Source of the DNA: an uncultured Clostridia bacterium
GTDB lineage: Bacteria; Bacillota; Clostridia; Christensenellales; Aristaeellaceae
Direction: 5' to 3'
Assembly: GCA_946543085.1 (NCBI GenBank)
Contig: CAMNLM010000001.1
Coordinates: 35,780-99,779, forward strand
Length of the DNA: 64,000 nucleotides
Made by a program: the position numbers and the translations under genes. The notes below the pieces were generated by a model that saw nothing but the letters and a program-made list of their open reading frames with translations, was not told the DNA's origin and did no database searches. Of this stretch, positions 33,001 through 39,063 are shown piece by piece; the stretch's first letter is position 1; the number at the start of each line of letters is the position of its first letter.

Positions 33001-35703
33001 CCTTCAACATTAACCACAATCGGCTACCAGACATTCAGCAATTGCAGTGTCCTCTCCGTGATTGCTATTCCTGATACTGTCATCAGTATCGATGACATGG
33101 CATTCGACAATTGCAATGCGACCATAAAAACTGGTTGTACATCATACGCAAGCGTTTGGTGCAACGCACATGGGCAAAAGGTTAAAAGAGTACATGGCAA
33201 TACCGTGGTCGATGAAGCCGTAGCCGCCACAACAACGCATACTGGTTTAACGGAAGGGCAACATTGTGATGCTTGCGGGGAGATATTTGTTCCTCAAGTC
33301 GTCACTCATTACTACGAGACAGAGAACACTTCCGGTTTCCGATATCAATATGACAAGGATGCAAAAACTGCAATCCTAACTTCTTATAGCGGTATGGATG
33401 AAGACGTGGTCATACCTGATCAGGTTCTGGATACGGAGATATTCACTGTAGTTGGTATAGATGACAATGCTTTTAGCGGTTCTTCACTCAAGTCTTTGAA
33501 ACTGCCGTCGACTCTGAGATTTCTTGGTCAAGGAGCTCTCTCGAACTGCCTGATGTTGGAAACCGTGAGTATGGAACAAACACAGGTGACTACGATTGAA
33601 TCAGACACTTTCAATGGCTGCACTACCTTGAAGAACATCAGTCTTCCTCCGACACTAACGGCAATCGGCGAATGTGCTTTCAGTGGATGTACAGCGCTCT
33701 CTGCCGTCACGATACCTGACAGTGTCACAGATATTCATGACATGGCTTTTGTCAACTGTGATGCAGTGATCAAAACCGGATGTATTGCACCGGCACGCGC
33801 CTGGTGCGATGCACACGGACAAGGAATGCGGGTTATTCACCACAATATAGTGACCGACGAGGCTGTTGAAGCCACTCCGGAGCATCCTGGATTAACGGAA
33901 GGTTACCATTGTGACGATTGCGGATACGTGCTTATTCCGCAGACAAGCACTAGTTATGAAAGTGAAAGCGGTATAGAGGAACTTCAAACACCAGGCAATC
34001 TTCACTGGGTGGCAGATGCTACTGCTACCGCAACTTGGGATGCTGTAGAAGATGCAAATTACTATTCTGTGCGAATTCATGTCTATGATGAAAAAGGCAA
34101 TGAGTTCGGTAACGGCGAATTGACTGGCACGCCCGCCAAGGAAGTGGATCTGCAGGCAGAAATAAACAGGATATGTAAAAGCACCCAACATGATGAGGAT
34201 ATCGTTTATATAGACTTTACCGTACAAGCCAGGAGAATTGCAACAGGCGGAGCAGTTGAAGCGGAGAGTCCCGAGTCACCGCATTCTGCAGCTCAAAGAT
34301 ACTCAAGATTCATTCAGACCTCAACATTAGGAATTCCGCAGAATCTTCAGTTCAATGAAGACAGGACAGCTTCCTGGGACGTTGTAGAAGATGCCATCAA
34401 TTATGGTATTTGCTTCAAGATTATTAATAAGGATAATAGCGTTATAGAGATACCGTGCGCGGAAATTACGCCTGACTCTTATAACATCATTGACGGAAGA
34501 GTTGTGGCAGACTTTGACCTTATCCTAACAAAAGCTTGTAAAGCGTACGTCAACGGTTCAGTTGAAGTTTGCTATAAACTGTACAGCCGGGCGTCAAACA
34601 ACCCGAAATACCGCTTTGACAAGAGTCCTTACTCCGACCCGTCGAACAGCATTGCTTATTACTCCTTTTTGCCCGTTACTGGAATTACTTTATCTCCCGA
34701 GAAGCCCTTCATCCACGTCAACAACAGCTACTATTTGGGAAAGACCATTCAGCCGGGAAATGCTTATTATGAAGCTGTTGCCTGGAGTTCAGCGAATGAT
34801 ACGATTGTTTCAGTGAATGAACAGGGGATGATCACTGGCGTTGCCACGGGTGTGGCGGAAGTTACCGCAACTATCCATGACGACACAACCACTGAGCCTG
34901 TAAGCGCAACTGTTCCTGTTACTGTATACAGCATCGCTACCAACGTTGCAGACGGGAATAATCAGCAAACCGTTACTGATACCGCTGGAACAATCATTGA
35001 TGACATTGGAAACAGTGCGAATCCAAACATCAGCAATACAGACATCAGCAGCGATGAAATTGGAGGAATCCAGGAACAAATCCATGAAGGTATGGAACGC
35101 GGCGATGAATTCCACACAGACTGGAAGTGGCAGGAACACAGCTGGGATTACTATACTTCATGGTGGGATCGCATTCTGAATCTGCTTTCTGACAGCCACT
35201 TTGCTTGCGGCTATGATGCAGGCTTCCAGATGTACCATAAAGATAACGCTGGGCAGGAACATCAAATTGGAAACATCGTTGAATTTGATCAGGCGATTGA
35301 TTTCAACTTTGATTTGCCGGCTTTGCCGCGTATTCCCAGCTATAAGAACCGTGAATTCTCCCTGTTCAGAATTCACAATGGCGAGTTGGAACTGATTCCT
35401 GTAAGCATAGGTGAGGACGGAAAGTTCTATGCAAGCTCGGACAAATTCTCTGACTTTGTACTGGTATATCAAGATACGGATAAGCCGTATGAAGAAATGA
35501 GCACGCTCAAGCTTCCTGCGGGCACAAAGAGAATCGAATCGGAGGCTTTTGCCGGTACGGCATCTGAGGTCATCATTATTCCGGCAGGCTGTGAGTACGT
35601 TGCAGAAGACGCTTTCAATGGCTGTGATTCACTTGTCTATGTTGTCAACCGCTCCGACGCGCCTGTCACGCTCCCCGACGGTGTACAGCTAATCAGCGAA
35701 TAA
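30013..35703 (+). CDS. Giant AT-rich BspA-like leucine-rich-repeat surface protein
   Basis: The protein has 1896 residues from GTG 30013. A TTG at 30007 abuts AAGGGTGA and is too close. The signal peptide (KKCAWCILLAVLVASCLCAANA) is followed by BspA-type LRRs and an Ig-like segment (about 245-395). Four long modules then start with FQY or FRY at residues 418, 656, 894 and 1109. Each module has a beta stretch, four or five LRRs (for example LESVDMESSKVAFIASGAFSNC), a cap, and a conserved EHSGLTEGQHCDDCGEVL motif with a CxxC pair. FN3-like segments (about 1321 and 1438), a Big_2-like Ig domain (about 1552-1640) and a last LRR pair end the protein. There is no LPXTG or SLH. Sampled 60-base lines have 22-25 G+C against 45 in mnmE, which suggests acquisition from a lower-GC relative. 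BspA-like proteins mediate adhesion; that role is inferred. Confidence 0.92.
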   Translation: MKKCAWCILLAVLVASCLCAANADGTAGIQYRFDSTTNAAYVTGYTGSDDAVIIPEQLWQGFDSFSVVGVDDFAFYGSSVKYVVFPSTIQNLGTGAFYDCDSLEYVNMENSQISSFGTDAFSGCMSLQTITLPRTLRELGERSFDGCTSLKRVFLPQSIEHIGNDCFEGCTSLTECTIMNSSALIQNNAFSNVADNFAIRVDEYGVDGIPSYNPFEPIPETMTNVVRFAAIHRIPVIYLKNVPWLIPGGNSWPDTVKVGETVNLLDCLPEGIVLTSIQSDNPDILSVNTTMTTMTGIAPGNATLSVNYAGDFYSVAVTVYKPVTSFEIQPSSAVLVKGTSAVLTISQVNPADGYPKYTWSIDSAKSGVVSITSADNATCEITAIAEGETSIVCQNISGVSVSCRIQVTADESDPNHAFQYRFDNENAVAYITSFTGTYKHVIIPDKATDTVTCSIVGIDDHAFSGSAIQSLTLPSTLQTIGDYAFANCLELESVDMSDGQVAVIGTDAFSGCAALNSISLSSSLTDIGNRAFSGCESLCDISLPDGLTTIGAEAFAGCASLSRIAVPESVISINDAAFANCGATLETVCTAPARSWGEAHHHAIEIVHRNLVVDEALSATPEHSGLTEGQHCDDCGEVLIPQTKTHYYESENSTGFQYEYNSEMKTVYLIAYDGNGENVEIPEQIRDEEVFTVIGISENAFSNAHLKSLVLPLTLQYIGDYAFSECHQLESVDMESSKVAFIASGAFSNCTSLESIKLPATLISIGDHAFSGCTSLGNLTLPDGITVIGAEAFSGCSTLSLLTLPDSVTDIDNSAFNNCGAAIKTGCTTQARYWCETYGREVRLIHRNIVIDEAVAATAEHSGLTEGQHCDDCGEVLVPQSIKHYYEGENSSGFQYRCDQESKTACLISYNGACEDVVIPEQLVDEERFTVTGIYDNAFSGTILKSLRLPSTLQLIGNHAFSGCLQLESVDLESTQVTVLPSGAFSDCTSLESVSLPSTLTTIGYQTFSNCSVLSVIAIPDTVISIDDMAFDNCNATIKTGCTSYASVWCNAHGQKVKRVHGNTVVDEAVAATTTHTGLTEGQHCDACGEIFVPQVVTHYYETENTSGFRYQYDKDAKTAILTSYSGMDEDVVIPDQVLDTEIFTVVGIDDNAFSGSSLKSLKLPSTLRFLGQGALSNCLMLETVSMEQTQVTTIESDTFNGCTTLKNISLPPTLTAIGECAFSGCTALSAVTIPDSVTDIHDMAFVNCDAVIKTGCIAPARAWCDAHGQGMRVIHHNIVTDEAVEATPEHPGLTEGYHCDDCGYVLIPQTSTSYESESGIEELQTPGNLHWVADATATATWDAVEDANYYSVRIHVYDEKGNEFGNGELTGTPAKEVDLQAEINRICKSTQHDEDIVYIDFTVQARRIATGGAVEAESPESPHSAAQRYSRFIQTSTLGIPQNLQFNEDRTASWDVVEDAINYGICFKIINKDNSVIEIPCAEITPDSYNIIDGRVVADFDLILTKACKAYVNGSVEVCYKLYSRASNNPKYRFDKSPYSDPSNSIAYYSFLPVTGITLSPEKPFIHVNNSYYLGKTIQPGNAYYEAVAWSSANDTIVSVNEQGMITGVATGVAEVTATIHDDTTTEPVSATVPVTVYSIATNVADGNNQQTVTDTAGTIIDDIGNSANPNISNTDISSDEIGGIQEQIHEGMERGDEFHTDWKWQEHSWDYYTSWWDRILNLLSDSHFACGYDAGFQMYHKDNAGQEHQIGNIVEFDQAIDFNFDLPALPRIPSYKNREFSLFRIHNGELELIPVSIGEDGKFYASSDKFSDFVLVYQDTDKPYEEMSTLKLPAGTKRIESEAFAGTASEVIIIPAGCEYVAEDAFNGCDSLVYVVNRSDAPVTLPDGVQLISE
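31264..33960 (+). repeat. Four long coding modules of 645-714 bp
   Basis: Module starts (codon for the F of FQY/FRY) are at 31264, 31978, 32692 and 33337. The first two modules are exactly 714 bp (238 codons). The third is 645 bp, shorter by 69 bp (23 codons), exactly one LRR unit; the fourth is of the same short form. Each ends with the CxxC-containing HCDDCG (HCDACG in the third) motif. Confidence 0.85.
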
Positions 35704-35716
35704 TCACATAGGTTTT

Positions 35717-35760
35717 ACAACAGCTCCCGCCGGGCAAACTCGCCAGGCGGGAGCTGTTGT
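35717..35760. terminator. Bidirectional terminator between the AT-rich LRR gene and the LysR gene
   Basis: A perfect 15-bp stem ACAACAGCTCCCGCC/GGCGGGAGCTGTTGT (35717-35731 with 35746-35760). Confidence 0.85.
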
Positions 35761-35768
35761 ATGAAAGA

Positions 35769-36698
35769 TTATTCTCCGATTTCCATCCCCAGATACTTCT
35801 TCAGCTCATCGACATATCGCGCGCCGACGGCACTGAGCGTGTGGCCGCGGCGGGTCACGAGAATCAGCTCCATCTGGCTGTCGGCGGTTTCGCGGTCGTC
35901 CGCGTAGGGCACGGCGACGTAGTCCGGGCCGCTCAGTTCCTCGCAGATGATGCCGGAGCAGAGCGTATAGCCGTTGACGCCGACCATCAGATTGAGCACG
36001 GTCGCGCGGTCGCAGCAGCGGATGAGGCGCGGGTAGTCGTTGGTGGAGAGCAGCTCCTCCGAGAGGTAAAAGCTGCTGTTCTCCCCCTGCTCGAAGGAGA
36101 GGCAGGGGTAAGGCGCAAGGTCGGCAAAGCTGATGCTGGCCCGGCCGGCCAGGGGATGGCCCTTCCAGAGATAGACGTAGACGCCGCAGTCGATCATGTG
36201 CTGGTAGCTCAGGCCGCTCGCGCTGAGCAGCTTCGTGATGGCCTTGCGGTTGAAGTCGTTCAGGTAGAGGATGCCGAGCTCGCTGCGGGAGGTCTGCACG
36301 TCGCGGATCACGTCCAGCGTGCGGGTCTCGCGGATGGCGAACTCGTACTCCGCCACGTCGTAGGTGCGGGTCAGCTCCACGAAAGCCTTCACGGCGAAGG
36401 AATAGTGCTGGGTGGAGACGGCGAATTTCTTTTTGCGCGTGCCCTGGCCGCCGTAAACATCCTGCAGCTGGCGCACCTGCTCCAGCACCGAGCGCGCGTA
36501 GGGCAGGAAGTCGGCGCCCTCCGGCGTGAGCGTCACGCCGTGGCCGCTCCGATTGAAGATCACGATGCCGATCTCCTTCTCCAGCGCTTTGACGGAGCTG
36601 GTGAGGGACGGCTGCGCGAGAAAGAGCTTCTCCGCCGCACGGTTGAATGAGCCGCTCTCCGCGATCGTCACCACGTGATTGAGCTGTTGGATGGTCAT
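35769..36698 (-). CDS. LysR-family transcriptional regulator
   Basis: The protein has 309 residues from ATG 36698, preferred over ATG 36704 because GGAGG is 1 base from the latter. The N-terminal winged helix-turn-helix is typical: MTIQQLNHVVTIAESGSFN, RAAEKLFLAQPSLTSSVKALEKEIG, then VTLTPEGADFLPYAR. The C-terminal effector domain covers about 90-300. It is divergent from map, but LysR regulators commonly act on neighbours, so the target could be map or the LRR gene; neither is established. Its promoter overlaps a palindrome that may mediate autoregulation. Confidence 0.9.
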   Translation of the reverse strand: MTIQQLNHVVTIAESGSFNRAAEKLFLAQPSLTSSVKALEKEIGIVIFNRSGHGVTLTPEGADFLPYARSVLEQVRQLQDVYGGQGTRKKKFAVSTQHYSFAVKAFVELTRTYDVAEYEFAIRETRTLDVIRDVQTSRSELGILYLNDFNRKAITKLLSASGLSYQHMIDCGVYVYLWKGHPLAGRASISFADLAPYPCLSFEQGENSSFYLSEELLSTNDYPRLIRCCDRATVLNLMVGVNGYTLCSGIICEELSGPDYVAVPYADDRETADSQMELILVTRRGHTLSAVGARYVDELKKYLGMEIGE

Positions 36699-36738
36699 TC
36701 GCATGCCTCCGTTCGGCCCCTGCCCGGGGCTGGGTATG

Positions 36739-36767
36739 ATTGTAATCAATTACAGACGGCGGTTCAA
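36739..36767 (-). promoter_or_regulatory. Promoter of the LysR gene
   Basis: Minus strand: TTGAAC (36767-36762), a 17-bp spacer and TACAAT (36744-36739). Confidence 0.65.
36741..36754. promoter_or_regulatory. Palindrome overlapping the LysR -10 box, candidate autoregulatory site
   Basis: TGTAAT-CA-ATTACA is a 6-bp inverted repeat with AT-rich arms, overlapping the -10 of the LysR promoter. Its length and symmetry are close to a T-N11-A LysR box. Confidence 0.4.
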
Positions 36768-36856
36768 TAGGCTGGACAAATAAAGAACAGAACAAGTACA
36801 AGCGCCGACACGGATAGATGTGTCTAACTTTTTGCGGCGGAACGCCGTCATTTTCC

Positions 36857-36885
36857 TTTACAAACCCCACCCGCTGTGCTATCAT
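36857..36885 (+). promoter_or_regulatory. Promoter of the map-DUF1292-engB operon
   Basis: TTTACA (36857-36862), a 17-bp spacer and TATCAT (36880-36885), 37 bp upstream of the map ATG. Confidence 0.7.
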
Positions 36886-36922
36886 CGCGGTGGAGTTTTC
36901 TGTTACGCCGAAAGGAGCGCTT

Positions 36923-37798
36923 ATGTTGGAAAAACTCGGACGCAACCTGCCCTGCTGGTGCGGCAGCGGCAAGAAATATAAGAGCTGTCACATGGCCTTC
37001 GACGAGAAGATCGCCCGCTACAAGGACATGGGCCATGTGGTTCCCTCGCACAAGATGCTCAAGAATCCGCAGCAGATCGAGAAGATCAGAGAGAGCTGCA
37101 AGATCAACGTCGCCGTGCTCGACGCGGTGGCCGAGAAGATCTGCGAGGGTATGCCGACCTCGGAGATCGACCGCATCGTCTATGACACCACCACGAAGAT
37201 GGGCGGCATCCCCGCCCCGCTGAACTACGAGGGCTATCCCTACAGCGTCTGCACCTCCGTCAACGAGCAGGTCTGCCATGGCTTCCCCTCGGACAAGGTG
37301 ATCCTCAAGAGCGGCGACATCGTCAACGTGGACTGCTCCTCGATTCTCGACGGGTACTTCTCCGACTCCTCGCGCATGTTCTGCATCGGCGACGTCAGCG
37401 CGGAGAAGCGCAAGCTCGTGCAGGTCACGAAGGAGTGCGTGGAGCTGGGCCTGGAGGCCGTGCAGCCCTGGGGATTTCTGGGCGACATCGGCCAGGCCGT
37501 GAACGACCACGCGACCGCCAACGGCTATTCCGTGGTGCGGGACATCGGCGGCCACGGCTGCGGCCTGGAGTTCCACGAGGATCCCTTTGTCAGCTACGTG
37601 ACGCGCCGCGGCGAGGAAATGCTGCTCGTGCCGGGCATGGTCTTCACCATCGAGCCGATGGTCAACATGGGCTCCTCCGCCCATGTCACCAACCGGCAGA
37701 ACGGCTGGGAGGTCTCCACGAGGGACGGCCTGCCCTCCGCGCAGTGGGAAATCATGGTGCTGGTCACCGAGGATGGCCACGAGGTCCTGAGCTGGTAA
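36923..37798 (+). CDS. map: Type I methionine aminopeptidase with N-terminal SEC-C zinc motif
   Basis: The protein has 291 residues from ATG 36923 (GAAAGGAGCG site). It removes the initiator methionine from nascent proteins. The catalytic domain has the five-ligand metal site pattern: NVDCSS and FSDSS aspartates, GGHGCG histidine, TIEPM glutamate and QWEIMV glutamate. The first 25 residues hold a SEC-C motif, PCWCGSGKKYKSCH (Cys11, Cys13, Cys22, His23), which is the zinc-binding tail otherwise found on SecA and targets MetAP to the ribosome or SecB-like partners. This is a longer variant than the core 250-residue MAP. Confidence 0.95.
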   Translation: MLEKLGRNLPCWCGSGKKYKSCHMAFDEKIARYKDMGHVVPSHKMLKNPQQIEKIRESCKINVAVLDAVAEKICEGMPTSEIDRIVYDTTTKMGGIPAPLNYEGYPYSVCTSVNEQVCHGFPSDKVILKSGDIVNVDCSSILDGYFSDSSRMFCIGDVSAEKRKLVQVTKECVELGLEAVQPWGFLGDIGQAVNDHATANGYSVVRDIGGHGCGLEFHEDPFVSYVTRRGEEMLLVPGMVFTIEPMVNMGSSAHVTNRQNGWEVSTRDGLPSAQWEIMVLVTEDGHEVLSW

Positions 37799-37894
37799 AA
37801 CGCGCATTGCGCGAAAGAGGACGCCGCCGGGACACCGGGAAGAAAGTAAAGAAAAGACGCGGCCGACGGGGCTGCGCGGATCAGGAGGACCGCC

Positions 37895-38200
37895 ATGAGC
37901 GATGACTGGGAAGACGAATACCAGGAGGACTGGACAGCCGGTGACGACATCGTCGTCCTCACCGACGACGAGGGGGAGGACGTCACCTTCCGCTGCCTGG
38001 CGCAGCTGGAACTGAACGGCAGGACATACGCCGTGCTCGCGGACGAGGAGGACGAGAACAGCGTGATGATCTTCCGCACCGGGGAGGACGATAACGGCGA
38101 GGTCAGCTACCAGGCCGTGGAGGACGAGGACGAGTGCGACGAGGTGTTTTATACCTTCGAGGCCGAGATCGACGATTATGAGTTTGGCCCCGCAGAGTGA
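37895..38200 (+). CDS. DUF1292 protein (UPF0473 family)
   Basis: A 101-residue, very acidic protein behind a strong AGGAGG site. IVVLTDDEGEDVTFRCLAQLELNGRTYAVLAD is the DUF1292 core in shorter blocks, with the usual DDNGEVSY and acidic C-terminus. Such proteins are common beside yrrK and alaS in Firmicutes; here the gene lies between map and engB in the same transcript. Function is unknown. Confidence 0.85.
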   Translation: MSDDWEDEYQEDWTAGDDIVVLTDDEGEDVTFRCLAQLELNGRTYAVLADEEDENSVMIFRTGEDDNGEVSYQAVEDEDECDEVFYTFEAEIDDYEFGPAE

Positions 38201-38233
38201 ACACGCGGACAGAACGGGAAGCGCAGGTGAAGC

Positions 38234-38827
38234 ATGGAAATCAGGAAAGCGGAGTTTATCACATCCATGGCCCAGTACGGCCCCTTCACGGGCCGCGGGC
38301 TGAAGCAGATCGCCGTGGTCGGCAAGAGCAACGTCGGCAAGAGCAGCCTCATCAACCGGACGTGCAGCCGTCTGAAGCTGGCCCGCACGAGCGCGACGCC
38401 GGGCAAGACGCGGCTGATCAACGTCTTCCTGCTCAACGAGAGCTTCCACCTGATCGACCTGCCGGGCTACGGCTACGCGAAGGTGGACAAGCAGGAGAAG
38501 GCCCGCTGGGGCCAGATGATGGCGGACTACTTTGAGCAGGCGGGCGAGCTGTGCCACGTGCTGACGCTGGTGGACATCCGCCATGAGCCCACCCAGGACG
38601 ACATCCAGATGAACCAGTACCTGCGGCAGATGGGCATCCCCTTCACGGTGGTCGCCACCAAGGCGGACAAGATCAGCCGCGGCGCGCGCCAGAAGAACCT
38701 GGCCCCGATCTGCCGGGCGCTCTCCGTGCAGCCCTGGGAGATTATCTGCTTCTCCAGCGAGGACGGCAGCGGCAGGGAGCAGCTGCTGGACGTGATGGAG
38801 AAGGCGCTGGCGGAGGAAGAAGCCTGA
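38234..38827 (+). CDS. engB: Ribosome biogenesis GTPase EngB/YsxC
   Basis: A 197-residue GTPase of standard EngB length, needed for assembly of the large ribosomal subunit. G1 is GKSNVGKSS at 30-37; TPGKTR is the G2 segment; DLPGYGYA is G3; TKADK is G4. The start ATG lies 33 bases after DUF1292, behind AGGTGA. It ends with an efficient hairpin terminator, so it closes the map operon. Confidence 0.96.
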   Translation: MEIRKAEFITSMAQYGPFTGRGLKQIAVVGKSNVGKSSLINRTCSRLKLARTSATPGKTRLINVFLLNESFHLIDLPGYGYAKVDKQEKARWGQMMADYFEQAGELCHVLTLVDIRHEPTQDDIQMNQYLRQMGIPFTVVATKADKISRGARQKNLAPICRALSVQPWEIICFSSEDGSGREQLLDVMEKALAEEEA

Positions 38828-38834
38828 GATCCCA

Positions 38835-38876
38835 AAGAACCGTTTCCGGGAAAACGCCGGAGGCGGTTCTTTTTTT
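38835..38876 (+). terminator. Terminator after engB
   Basis: AAGAACCG pairs with CGGTTCTT with inner TTCCGG/CCGGAG pairing, followed by seven T. Confidence 0.85.
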
Positions 38877-38931
38877 CGTGCCATGATGTTTTCATCACGG
38901 CGGCTGCAGGAAAATCATACCAGTTATGCTA

Positions 38932-38960
38932 TTGTCATGCGCATACACAAGGAATATAAT
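38932..38960 (+). promoter_or_regulatory. Promoter of the second LRR protein
   Basis: TTGTCA (38932-38937), a 17-bp spacer and a perfect TATAAT (38955-38960), 104 bp upstream of the ATG. Confidence 0.75.
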
Positions 38961-39063
38961 GGAAGCAGAGCCTCGACCGCACAGAACCGACCGAACCGTT
39001 TGACAACTGAATCATCTTGCGTATGAAGGAATCCGACCGATCGATCGGAAAGGGTGGCAAACC

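Noticed and set aside
30013..35703. Mobile element carrying the AT-rich gene
   Set aside because: No integrase, transposase, flanking inverted repeat or attachment site could be found at either edge; only composition points to transfer.
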